64,000 nt of DNA from Elymus sibiricus (lineage: Eukaryota > Streptophyta > Magnoliopsida > Poales > Poaceae). Below, one piece after another: positions 43,206 to 53,529 of the stretch. Where the stretch lies: assembly GCA_039707655.1 (NCBI GenBank), contig CM077672.1, positions 357,636,531 through 357,700,530 on the forward strand, in the 5' to 3' direction. Every line of letters starts with the position of its first letter. The first letter of the stretch is position 1. Below the pieces are notes generated by a model that saw only the letters and a list, made by a program, of their open reading frames with translations, searched no databases and was not told the origin of the DNA. Made by a program: the position numbers and the translations under genes.

Positions 43206-44483
43206 TGTCACTTAGCGTTTTCCACCGCCCAGGAGACAGATCGAACACACGCCGCCAGGCCGCTCGTCTTCAACCTCCGACGCCGGAGATCGCCGACGCC
43301 GTCCCGCTCGCTCCGGCCCCTCCCCGAGCCCGCAGCCCGCTGCATCGTCCTCGACCACGGGAGCGAGCGAAGAGCCCCACAGCGCCCGCACCATCGTCTT
43401 CCTCCTCGCTGGTCGCCGCCACTGCCTCGACCTCGCCCTCGAGCACCGACGCGTCCACGACCTCCCTGAGCCCTCCCCGAGCTCGCGACGACCTCGCTGT
43501 GAGCCTCCCTTGTCTTCCCCCGCTCTCCCCTGGCCCGCGCACGGAGAAGAACAAAAGTCTAAGTTTTCACACATGATCGAGCCACTTTTATGAGTTACAA
43601 ATATATGTTGTTGTTTGTGTCTATTTTTGTTTTCTTAAATATCATGGCAGAGAGCTGCAAAGTTGAATGAGGTTTCTAGAATGCATTCTCGAACATTTTG
43701 TGTGCAAGTAAATGGAAGGGATAGTTATCTACGAATTGAATAGAAAATTCTAGAATAAAATTAATATCTATGAGTGGCTTATCTTAAATTGTTTCATTGC
43801 TTGTTTGTCAGGTCTTCCATGCAAAATAGTTCTTTGGATCAACAATCAGTAACATCGTGTGCATACTTTGTAGTTGGTATTGAATTAACCATTAACTAAA
43901 AACAAATTGCATGATTAATTCCAAGTTCATCAACATAGTATTAAACAGAATTAAGCATAGTACCAAACATGACATAAACTCTCACTACTTTATCGTGTAC
44001 TTTTTCTTCAACTCAAAACAGTCAGCCAACACTTTTGCTTTTCTATAGGGAGCATGCTGATCGTCCTTGGTAGGGGTAGAATGCCTTTGAACCCGGCGGG
44101 GATCTTGTACTGATAATTTGGATAGTTGTCGTCGTTGGAAATCTTGCGCCAAATTGGGAGTATGTAATTTTTGTGTGTAGATGAATGTTAATTAGATGGA
44201 TTTATTATGTATTTTTGTGTGTAGATGAATGTTAGATGGATATGTAGATGGATAGATGTTATATTGATGTATGTTAGAATGATGGATGAATAGAAATGTT
44301 AGATAGATGGATGTTAAATGGATGAATAGAAATGTTGTTCAAGTGTGGGTTCTCTATAAAAATGTTGTTCAAATTTGCTCATCTACTATAGTTGTAAAAG
44401 TTTATTAAATATGAGTAGCATAATAAAATGATAATTATTGCATAGGAATTTGTTTTCATAAGAATTTGTTCTCGACGTCGACG
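43206..44483. other. Leader and intron-like region of the second CACTA gene
   Basis: 43215-43550 is GC-rich, leader-like DNA. 43560-44460 is AT-rich and intron-like, with ATGTTAGATGGAT-type microrepeats at 44160-44330. No coding frame is supported. Confidence 0.45.
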
Positions 44484-44909
44484 ATGCCCGGCCCGCATCC
44501 TCGTCGCCGACTCGGCGGCGACAACCTACTTGAGAGGCGCCATGTCCGGGACTGGGCTCCGCCGGGCTGGCACTGGGAGGTGCTACCTTCCGGGGCGCGC
44601 AGCTTGGTGAGGAATCGGGCTCCCGTCGTCGACCCGGAGCTTCTTTGGTGGCGGTCGCATGGGCCACTATCGGTGCGGAGGCAGCCGGCCCCCGAGGAGG
44701 TGGTACGTCGCCTTGTCAGGGAGGAGGACGAGCACGTCCGTCGCTACATGGTTGCGTTGGACGTCAGGTTCTCCAATACCTGGCAGGTTCTTCAGGGATC
44801 TCACCCGAGCTATGATCCTATGATGGTTCCTTCTCTTTGGGTGTCCACCGCCCGCGCCTCAGGAACCACGAGTCAACTGGATTATTTGATAATATTCGAG
44901 CTGTATTAG
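44484..44909 (+). CDS. CACTA-associated 141-residue protein, unknown function
   Basis: From the ATG at 44484 it reads M-P-G-P-H-P-R-R-R-L-G-G-D, then W-A-P-P-G-W-H-W-E-V-L-P-S-G-A-R-S-L and P-L-S-V-R-R-Q-P-A-P-E-E-V-V. It is basic and Arg-rich, with W-H-W and P-S-Y-D-P-M-M-V-P-S-L-W blocks. Codon use is GC-rich, unlike the AT-rich flanks. I recognise no domain. It may be a first exon of the protein that follows or an independent gene. The final residues (Y-L-I-I-F-E-L-Y) look like readthrough into an intron. Confidence 0.5.
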   Translation: MPGPHPRRRLGGDNLLERRHVRDWAPPGWHWEVLPSGARSLVRNRAPVVDPELLWWRSHGPLSVRRQPAPEEVVRRLVREEDEHVRRYMVALDVRFSNTWQVLQGSHPSYDPMMVPSLWVSTARASGTTSQLDYLIIFELY

Positions 44910-45059
44910 TGATGTTATATGATAATATTCGAGATGTATTAGTGATAATATTCGATGATGCATTAACTGGATTATTCGAGATGTATTAGTTTTTGCTTAT
45001 TGAATGCATTCTAATTTGAATACTAAATTGTTTTATCTTTCTTCTGGATTAGTTAAGCT

Positions 45060-45235
45060 ATGGACTATAGCGGCAAAGACGACCATGATCAAGAGGATAT
45101 CTTGTTCGACATGATACGCTCCCAAAACCCAGAGATTGAACCAGAGGACGGCTCCCAATATCTGAACGAGTCCGGTGAGGGAATTGAGGAAGAACCAATA
45201 GACGAAGGGCACTCTTCAATTAACAAAGTCCGGCG

Positions 45236-45237
<2 letters not shown>
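45060..45237 (+). CDS. Acidic exon of the second CACTA gene
   Basis: [13 protein letters not shown] and [13 protein letters not shown] give a strongly acidic stretch of 59 codons. It ends at a donor-like GCGAG/GTATAT that runs straight into a (TA)n tract. The next exon-like frame starts at 45435 after TTTTAG. The codon phase left here (one base) does not match that frame, so the join is uncertain. Confidence 0.5.
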
Positions 45238-45238
<1 letters not shown>

Positions 45239-45310
<72 letters not shown>

Positions 45311-45343
45311 AGGCCTGGTGATCATTACATGTATTAATTGATT

Positions 45344-45412
<69 letters not shown>
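45239..45412. repeat. Two long (TA)n microsatellites
   Basis: TA dinucleotide runs fill 45239-45310 (one interruption, TACATA) and 45346-45412, with 35 bp of other DNA between them. They lie in the presumed intron between 45237 and 45435. Such runs are unstable, and the length given may partly be an assembly outcome. Confidence 0.9.
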
Positions 45413-45415
<3 letters not shown>

Positions 45416-45434
45416 CGAATCTTTCTTCTTTTAG

Positions 45435-48400
45435 CCCTCCGGATCGAGCAAATCTTCTACAAGGGTAGTACGAGGCCGGGCCAAAAAGTTGCCCGATGGC
45501 ATAAAGTACAACATCGATGAAATCAAAGAAGATGGCGAACCGATTGCTTCTAAAAAAATGCGGACAAATTTATACATCAATGCGGAGTTATTGTTAGGGA
45601 CCAAATCCCGATCACCGTTCAAGAATGGAATAAGCCAAAGGAAGATCGAGGAGTTAGTTTTGTCGACGAAAGAGCAAAAAATCTGCTTTGGGATACGCTC
45701 ATGGCACATTTCACCCTATCAGAGGGTTTCACAGATCTCCAACGGGAGAAAGTCAAGAAGTGTGCTCTTAAGAAGATGGCCACACAATTCCAGACTTGGA
45801 AGAAAAGATTATGGGCCAACTACGTCAACGCAGAAAAGAAGACTCCAGAATTCACTGGATCACTAGAGAAGGTAAAAGATCACTGGGACTTATTTGTGGA
45901 GTTCAAGGAATCGGAAGCAGCTAAGGAACGGTCGAGGAAAAACAAGATAAATGCTGAGAAAAAAAAGTTTCACAATGTTCTGGGGCCAGGTGGCTACAAG
46001 ACTGGGTTTCCTAAGTGGGATGAATCTGAAGAAAAGATGATTGCTGCAGGGGTCACTCCAAAAACAGTGGGTTGGCCCGACAGGTGCAGGACTTGGTTTT
46101 ATGCGCATGGGGGAAAGTTGGACCCAAAGACAGGGGAGATTATTGAACAGGCAAGTCTTAAAGAAGCCTCAGACGCTTTACTTGAAGCAATAGAAGAGGC
46201 TCGAACGGGGGCGTACCAGCCCGAGAGAGAGAACGACGAGCTTACACGCGCCCTCAAGAATCCTGAACACCCGGGACGAACACGAGGCAAAGGCGTTGTT
46301 CCGTGGGTTGAGGGGTTTGTGGAGTGGAACGACACTTACAGAAGCCGTGCGAGAAAGAAGAAGCAGGATGCAGACCAGAAGAAGAGGGATGCAGACCGGC
46401 TTCAAAAGTTAGAATCAAAAAACGTGGAGTTGGAACGCACTTTCATGCGGCAGCAGGAGCAGATCGACACAATTAGCCAGCAAAGGGCGTCTCAACGGCA
46501 GGAGCAACCAGATCCAGCATTGGATAGTACCATCCCATCTATGCCGAAAAGCAGCGTGGGTTCCACGGGGGTCCCGGCCGATGATGCACTGCTGGCTCGC
46601 TACCCCGTGGATGATATCCAAGAGACGACAACTTGTGAGCTACACATGAAAATGAAGAACATATCCATGAAGGTGGCGGACGGCTTTGCTTTACCGAATG
46701 CACCTGAAGCAACCATGCACGGCAATCCGATTCCACCTGGCTATGCTCGTGTTGGGGTGGATGAAGTTCTGTCGGGATATGACACACTAGAGCTTGACTT
46801 TCCTGGAGGTCAAGGGGAGCAGACACTGGGAGAAGTCATACGTGGTCTCATTATATGGAGAAAGGAATGCATCGTGTTTCCAAACTCGGTGCCAAGGCCA
46901 CTGACTCCTCCTCCAAGTCCGCCGCATCAGCCGACTCCAACCCACCTCGAGACGGAGCGCAGCGCGAGTCCGCCATATCGATCTCAGCCGCGTCAGCCGA
47001 ATCCACCCCACCTCGAGACGGAGCCCAGCGCGAGTACGCGATATCGATCTCCGCCGCGTGAGCCCACTCTAAAGCGGAAGAGAGCACCAAAGAAGAAACC
47101 CGAGCCTCCTGCCAAAAAGAAGTTAGCTTACGAGATGACTGAGGAGGAAAACAAACGGGTCGTGGATGCCCAAGTGAAGGCCCATTTTGCACCGAAACCG
47201 CCCCCGCTGCCGAAGGAGAAAATACGTGAGAAAGTCGTACAACACTTTGTGGATCTATCTAAACCGGCTGTGGAGAAAAGGCGATCAGACTATGAATGCT
47301 CTATTAGCAAGTCATATTATCAACAAAAAAAGCAGCAGTCGAGCCTTACAGGTAGTAATAAAAGCGGGAAAACTGTTCCCCAGCTCGGAGAACTGGCAGT
47401 GCAATCGATCCCCCCGCTCAAGGTGAGTACCGATAAGGCAGTAACCGACGCTGATAGAGAGATGGCTAGAGAGATGGGTATCACTGTTGAACAACTCCTA
47501 GGCATCGAGGAAGTCCCCACGATGGATCCGAAGGAACTAGCATGGAAATATGTCCCCGGGAACCCTCTGATCAGGCCTGACGAGGAGGAGCTTCTATCAA
47601 CGCAAATGCGCAGATTGCATGACTGGTACCTGAGAGAAATAAAGGCCGGGCGAGAGAGCCTCATGGTGAAAGTCAAGACAGAGCATTACTTCCATGGAAA
47701 AGATGTGTGGATTGAATTTTCAGAAATTTTTCGGTTATTCAATCAAGACGCACTCGACAAATCTCTCATCAGTTGCTATTGTCTGTAAGTGATTTCTTTC
47801 TGTAATTTAAGTCTCTAGCTCAGCTCGTTCATTGCCTGTAATTATCCTCACTATATTCTTTTATGTGGTATTATGCAGAATGAAGATTTTTGAATTGAAA
47901 AGAGATGGAGTCTATGGCATTGGGTTCATTGACCCAAATACCGTTAATGAAAATGTGTTAAATAACCACCCACAAGACACAGAGAATAGCTTGCTAATGT
48001 TTTTGAAGAAACTAAATACCAGACCAGAAATACTTTTTCCTTACAACTTCAGGTGAGTGTTACTGTCTTGTACTACAAATTCTATTTTTGCTTACTCGAT
48101 GTTAAGTGTAGTTGATGAGTTATGCATGCCCGCTTATACAAACGTGTGCGCGGATTCCATTGGATCCTGCTAATCATTAGAGTTGACGAGGGAACTGTTG
48201 AAGTACTGGACTCACTAGGTAAAGACCCTCAAGAATACATCAGCCTGAAGTTGATGCTCGACAGGTAATTTCAATCATTATCGCACTATGTCGGCCTCTT
48301 TAGTTCATTTCCTGATATCAAGTAATTAATAACTCATTTATTCATTTTCTTTGCCGGGCAGGGTTTGGAAAAAGTTCATCAAAGAGGTTGTCGGTGAATG

Positions 48401-48632
48401 GAAACCACAGCTGAAATGGCGACGGTCCAAGGTAATTAAATAGTACTAGCTACGTCCGCGCATCTCTTTAATTCTAGTTTCAATACCATTATTATGCTTG
48501 ATTATTATCTGATGGAATTCTATTCTCGTAAAGTGTATGAGGCAAGAAAAGGGGACTAATTTATGTGTGTACTACGTTTGCGAGAACATTCGCTTTATGA
48601 TTGAAAGGAGCGGAGATGCAAGACATCTTTGG
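45435..48632 (+). pseudogene. Second CACTA gene: DNA-interacting-type protein with C48 (Ulp1-like) end
   Basis: The long exon (45435-47784) begins with [10 protein letters not shown] run of seven A at 45552-45558 breaks the frame (one A short), and it continues as Q-E-W-N-K-P-K-E-D to S-C-Y-C. It has a Lys-rich coil at about 46340-46500 and a Pro-rich stretch with two H-L-E-T-E-x-S-A-S repeats (46940-47050). Four short exons (47879-48052, 48154-48264, 48362-48431, 48534-48632) add F-H-W-I-L-L-I, V-E-V-L-D-S-L and Q-E-K-G-T-N-L-C-V-Y-Y. These are the His, Asp, Gln and Cys positions of C48 peptidases. The usual Gly after Cys is Val, and one acceptor reads GCGG instead of GCAG. Probably non-functional. 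Confidence 0.72.
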
Positions 48633-49208
48633 GTACGTAAACACTATTCACATTTTTTTTATCATGATCTAATGCCTGCATGTAATGATCTGCAAATTGT
48701 AGGAGAAATTGTATATACCAAATTGTATATATATATATGTGTATGCATGGTCGTACGAGAAATTCTATAATATATGATTGGTTCTACGAGAAATTCTATT
48801 ATATATGCATAAGGTGTACAGTATGTAGTAGCGTAAAATATGTTTGAAATGAAAAAGAATTAAATGGAAAACACAAAATGAAAAGGAAAAATAAACAATA
48901 AACCCTAAACCCCTAAACCTTTAATCCCAGTTGGTGTCACCAACGGGGACTAAAGGTCCCCAGCCCCCGGCGCGCGCTGCCGGCCACGTGGCAGGGATTT
49001 AGTCCCGGTTGATGTCACCAACCGGGACTAAAGGTACCCAGCCCCCGGCGCGCGCTGCCGGCCACGTGGCAGGGATTTAGTCCCGGGTCGTGGCCAACCG
49101 GGACTAAAGGGTGGGGGCCTTTAGTCCCGATTTATTAGTCCCGGTTGGTGAACCGGGACTAAAGGCCCTTCCCAACCGGGACTAAAGGCCGTTTCTCCAC
49201 TAGTGATG
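48633..49208. repeat. Right subterminal region of the inner CACTA
   Basis: 48633-48910 is AT-rich. 48920-49195 carries at least six TTTAGTCCCGG/CCGGGACTAAAGG palindromes. It includes a direct repeat with CCCAGCCCCCGGCGCGCGCT at 48960 and 49038. The terminal inverted repeat ends at 49205 and the ATG duplication follows. Confidence 0.8.
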
Positions 49209-49671
49209 CCTAGCAGTGGCGGGTGGGAAAAGCCCAGCAATGGCGGGCAAGGCTCTCAGGGGCATCCGCCACTGCTATAATGGCATCAGTGGCGGGCGCT
49301 CGCCCGCCACTAGTAGAATCTCTGCAGTGGCGGGCGGTTCTCGCCGCCCGCCAGTGTAGCATAATGTAGTTGTGGCGGGCAGAGAATAGCGCTCGCCACA
49401 GATATAGATTTTTGTTCCCATGAATTTACTGTGCTCGAATTTGTACACATGATTTACAAAGAGTAAACTGACAAAAGTATAAAATCTATAGCATTAACTG
49501 AACCAGACTTAATCCATTATAAGAACAAATGACAATGCTTCACATTTGTTCCACTTAACACACTAATATCACAGTATCACATCCATCTTAACAAACTCAC
49601 TAACACGTCATGAGCTTACAAATGTTCATATCTGCCACTTATTTCTAAATGAGGTTAACGACAACCATCAT
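49209..49671. other. Left subterminal region of the outer CACTA
   Basis: Five or more CAGTGGCGGGC/GCCCGCCACT palindromes fill 49215-49410. AT-rich DNA follows up to the B3 gene. No gene is supported here. Confidence 0.65.
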
Positions 49672-50540
49672 CTACCACTTGGTGTGGCGGCTCTTCCATA
49701 GCGTGATTGCCACTGGTGTCTCAACCATTAGACTTTTTCCCGTCAGGAACTCCCCCCAGCCGGCCTCATGGAAGGATATGCGCCCGTCTGTTTCGGTCTT
49801 GTACTTAACGGTGGTGACAGGCCCCGCTCCAAGGCGTACTCCAGCAGAACCGACCGCAGGGATGTTCAGGCCAGAAACCATCTTCGCGTGTAATTTCTAT
49901 GATCACCGTGATTAGAAGCACAAACATCACGCAATGTTAGACATCTCGCAATGTTAGTGTTACATGAACAAAAGAGAGAGGAAGTAATACAGAACATACC
50001 ATGACATGTTTGACGATGTTTGTCTTGGTTAAACGGTGCACAAGGGGCACCCCCATGTAGTTCTCTATTGGTGGTAGGATCGCCAAGAGATTGTTCCTCT
50101 CATTGTGCGTAAGCTTCTTCATTCATTGAGAAAAAAATTGGAGAATTGAATGGAACATCATCGTCATCATCATGACCATCTTCATCTTATTGGCTGTCAT
50201 CCTCATCGTCATGGATATCCTCATCATCATGACTATCGTCATCATCCTCATCATCATGACTATCCTCATCATCCTCACTATCCTCATCATCTTGGCTGCA
50301 GAAATAGATAATCCTTAACCTGTTGAACCACCCTTCTAAGTAAAATGCTATGTACACTCCCCTAGTCAGCTTATTTTTTGAAATGAACTTCATCCATCCA
50401 TCGCCGCAGATGATGGTTTTATGCTTTCCTTTCTTCATTTCAGCTTCAAATGACCGCCCCTTACCATCCTTGAAGAGCAAAGTATCACCTATTGCACTGT
50501 TAAATTTCACCCTTACGTTGCATGGGACACACTATGCAAC
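49672..50540 (-). CDS. B3-domain gene carried by the outer CACTA
   Basis: Read on the minus strand, the first exon (about 50540-50187) encodes a B3-like fold. It has D-T-L-L-F-K-D-G-K-G-R-S-F-E-A-E, then G-D-G-W-M-K-F-I-S-K-N-K-L and Y-L-E-G-W-F-N-R-L-R. A long Asp/Glu/His-rich tail of D-D-E-D-S-H repeats follows. A middle exon is 50123-49999 (K-L-T-H-N-E-R-N-N-L) with donor GTCATG/GTATGT. The last exon (about 49881-49672) resembles a second B3 end (E-T-D-G-R-I-S-F-H-E-A-G-W-G-E-F, then a stop). B3 proteins bind DNA as plant transcription regulators. The gene is flanked by CACTA ends, so it was captured or is carried by the transposon. Exon borders are partly guessed. Confidence 0.6.
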
Positions 50541-51412
50541 AGTAAAGTAGAATGCGAAGCAAATTAGTGTTAATGATAGTAAATGAGTGCAAAATGGTTG
50601 TAATTGTATGCTGAAGTTAACACTAATTTGCAGTTTCATAAATAACACCCTAATTAACCCTGTCCCTAGGTAGCGGTGGTGGCGAACTAATTAACCCTAC
50701 CGGTGGCGGCCGGCGCCCTAACCCTAGCCCTAGTGGCGGTGCAGCGGCGGCGGCGTCCTAACCGTAACCCTAGCGGCGGCGGCAGCACCCTACATACCCG
50801 TAGCCCTAGCGGCGGTGGCAGCGGTGCACTAGAAGGAGGAGAGAGTGGGGGAGATTGGGACATACCGGCAGGAGAGGGGCAGACGGGCTCGACGACGGGG
50901 AAGAGACGACGGCGGGAGAGGGGCAGACGGGCTTGACGACGGGCCGGGAAGAGACAACGGCGGGAGAAGACACACCGCGCGGGACGAAGGGGGCGAACGA
51001 CGAAGAGGAGGAATTTGACTTAGTGTAGCCACAGTTTGTGTGGGGGGAAGCTGGTGGGTGGCCCAGAGGGCCCGCCATAGCATATTTTGGGAATTTTTGA
51101 AACATTCGGGCGCGAGCTGCCCAAAGACATGCATGTGTGGCGGGCGGGACGGGGTGCCCGCCACAGATGACTGAAAGAACAGTGGTGGGCCCTTCTTGCC
51201 GCCCGCCACTACAGTTTTCCACTATGCGCTGATCCTGAAGGGAGTTCACCTGTGGCGGGCACAGAGGATTGCCCGCCACTGCTGCGTCTGTAGCAATGGC
51301 GGGCGTATCTTGGTAACCACCAGTGCTGCTTCTCCAAGATTGCAGTGGCGGGTGACACAGCACGCCCGCCACTCATTGGGGTTCACCTATAATCCCTTTC
51401 CCAGTAGTGACT
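50541..51412. other. Promoter side of the B3 gene and right end of the outer CACTA
   Basis: 50640-51000 is GC-rich, with GGCGGCGGC and CCCTAACCCTAG words and a near-duplicate of GGGAGAGGGGCAGACGGGCT (50871 and 50913). It is probably the 5' leader of the B3 gene on the minus strand. 51130-51380 is full of GTGGCGGGC/GCCCGCCAC palindromes. The terminus is at 51409 with ACT duplication after it. Confidence 0.5.
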
Positions 51413-51685
51413 AGATGCATGCATATAGCATGATCATACTTTTAATTCGGTGAAAATGAGGTTCCTTTCTTGAACATGTTACACACTACTATGCACATAT
51501 AATGCAATTTTCTTGCACTAGCCGGTTTTTGATTAATGGGACGCTTCTCCAAAAATTCCAATGATAAGAATCTTTCATCTCAAGGAGACCAACGGCAAGA
51601 ACTGAATTCTTGAGACAAGAGAGATCGAAGATACATAACTTTCATGGTGAATTAAAAGTGCAAATAATCTAGTTCTGATACCAAT
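51413..51685 (-). mobile_element. 5' internal part of the old Copia-like element, with primer-binding site
   Basis: Just inside the LTR (51673-51683) the minus strand reads TGGTATCAGAA, complementary to the 3' end of initiator methionine tRNA. This is the normal primer for plant Copia and many other LTR elements. About 270 bp of leader follow before the outer CACTA interrupts the element. Confidence 0.75.
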
Positions 51686-52706
51686 TGTATGAAAAACTGT
51701 GATGCAGAAACTTTTATCCAGGATCATTTTGCACAACGTTGATTCAACCATTTGATATCTTTTATTTACGTACCTTGATGTCCCTCTAATCCTTATAAAA
51801 AAAACAGAATCATCAACAAAATACCTCCACAAATTATATGAAACCTCTAGAGTCTTCGATGTTGACGTTGCCCATGATAGAGGTTTCTCTTCTCTCTTCC
51901 TCCTTTTAGTGTTCCCTCGATGATCAGAGAACTATGTTATTATGTGTATATGCATGTCCATAATATGCGAGCACCATTTCTAAACACAGACGCATCCAGG
52001 ACCCTTCTTTCGTAGATCCCGCAAGCATTAATGATGTTCCTTGATTGCCTAATGAATAACTCATCGCTACTTTTATAGTCATTTAAGAGGCGTCTCCTTC
52101 ATTGCCTACATATCCCTTTAAATGGTCGCGTCCCTTGGAACAGACGCCTTGTTCATGTGTCGTTTAGTTCCCAACAGACGTGATCCCTCACCGAACCAAC
52201 TGCACGTGTGCATTAGCCACACATTATCAACCGTTGTGTATGCATCTCTTCGGCGGTTAATTAGCATGTGCTAATTATATAATTAACTGCCGTCTAATCA
52301 CATGGCCTTTACAAAGGAAGAAACCGTTCAAAACCACCCTTCTGCTCATATGTGAGTATGTGACAGCATGCTACCGGCTACTTTCATACGGTTAATTAGC
52401 ATCACGTGATGATGCATATCCCATCAATTGTGGTGCACCAGCCACATGCATGAGGCTACATGTATGGATCGCTTCAAGCAATAAGCACTTGCTGATTAAC
52501 TCTTGATGCAAGTCTCTTATACACACATATACATCACTTCTATATTATTTTGAAGGGAAAGAAGAGGGTATTTAAACCCAGAATTCTAAATATTTTATAT
52601 CTAGTAATCATTACACTAGCTTGTTAGTAGTAATCTAGATGTTTTAATATTAGAATGATTTCTATAAATTATATGGGCCACAGAATATCCAAAATATTCT
52701 TAATCA
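51686..52706 (-). repeat. 5' LTR (1021 bp) of the old Copia-like element
   Basis: On the minus strand it begins TGATTAAGAATATTTTGG at 52706 and ends CATACA at 51686, giving TG...CA termini. The first 60 bp match the 3' LTR stub at 34843-34897. The primer-binding site lies two bases inside. Divergence between the two LTR starts (about one change in 6) marks this as an old insertion. Confidence 0.7.
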
Positions 52707-53529
52707 CAATACGCATATAGCAGATTCAATGCATTACTACTGAGTGTCAATTGTCACTGATCATGATTGTTTTTGAAATCCATTAGTCCCTATTTTGGTT
52801 CCAAGAGATTGGACATGTGATTGTGAAATTAGGGCGTTTGCCTGCAGCCAGACGTTGTTCATAACGCTATAGCGCGCTATTTTTTTTCATTGGTTGCTAC
52901 GGAATTACCAGATAACCCAATGATCAAATTGTTCTAGTTCAGAATAGTGTTTCGAACATTGCATCATGTGATTTCCATTTATATAGCGACAAATACCGAT
53001 TCTCTCCCATGCTTCTTTCATCCTTACCAGGCAGCATCCCTCTTTAACCACAAGATAATTCCCAGCCCTCGTCCATCTCCATTATCGTCATTTGCCTCTT
53101 GCACTAGCATTGTCATGGCTTTAAAAGCCTACCATCTTACCTTACCATCGCCTGTCACCTTTTTAAAACTTCAACATATATGAAATGGTACACGACGTGC
53201 TGTGAGAGCCGATGGCATGTTGTATGTCTGATTGACAAATGACACCGTTCTCTGCTACAGCAAGAGATGATGGCGTACTAAATTCTTGTTTGTAAATAAT
53301 GATGAGGTGAAAGAAGCATGTACTGTAGTGTCAATGTTTGTTCTTCTTATTCTTTGACCGCAACAAAGATAAAGGTTGACAACAGTTTTAGCTTTTTTTT
53401 TTTTGAATAGTTTGGATTGCTTACCACATGTGTCACGTGGTAGTTTTAGCTGTTATTGAAGGCGATAAAATTCAGAATTTGCTCCCCACAGCACAAGGGA
53501 TGCTACGAAAGTGGTACCTTGTTGATCAG
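52707..53529. other. Intergenic DNA, no gene seen
   Basis: AT-rich sequence without supported open frames. A T run at 53394-53405 may be another retrosequence tail, but nothing coding adjoins it. Confidence 0.4.

Larger units (their letters stand above)
36854..49205 (+). mobile_element. Inner 12.35-kb CACTA (En/Spm) transposon
   Basis: The ends are CACTAGTAGAAAACAGGCC (36854) and, on the minus strand from 49205, CACTAGTGGAGAAACGGCC. An exact ATG target duplication flanks it (36851-36853 and 49206-49208). Both subterminal regions (36890-37225 and 48920-49195) are packed with TTTAGTCCCGGTTGGT-type palindromes, the likely transposase-binding repeats. It holds a small coiled-coil/membrane gene, a TNP2-type transposase with one stop codon, and a second gene with a C48 protease-like end. 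It is nearly complete but probably not autonomous. Confidence 0.93.
36838..51409. mobile_element. Outer CACTA element (non-autonomous, carries a B3 gene), split by a second CACTA
   Basis: The left end CACTACTGCAGGAATG (36838-36853) continues, after removal of the inner element, at 49209 (CCTAGCAGTGGCGGG). The right end on the minus strand begins CACTACTGGGAAAGGG (51409). ACT target duplications flank it (36835-36837 and 51410-51412), the 3-bp type of CACTA elements. Subterminal regions within about 200 bp of each end are full of GTGGCGGGC/GCCCGCCAC palindromes. Its own length is about 2.2 kb. It has no transposase but carries a B3-domain gene (49672-50540). Confidence 0.85.

Noticed and set aside
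45060..45325. Frames running through the (TA)n tract on both strands
   Set aside because: Tyr/Ile alternation is an artefact of the TA dinucleotide repeat.
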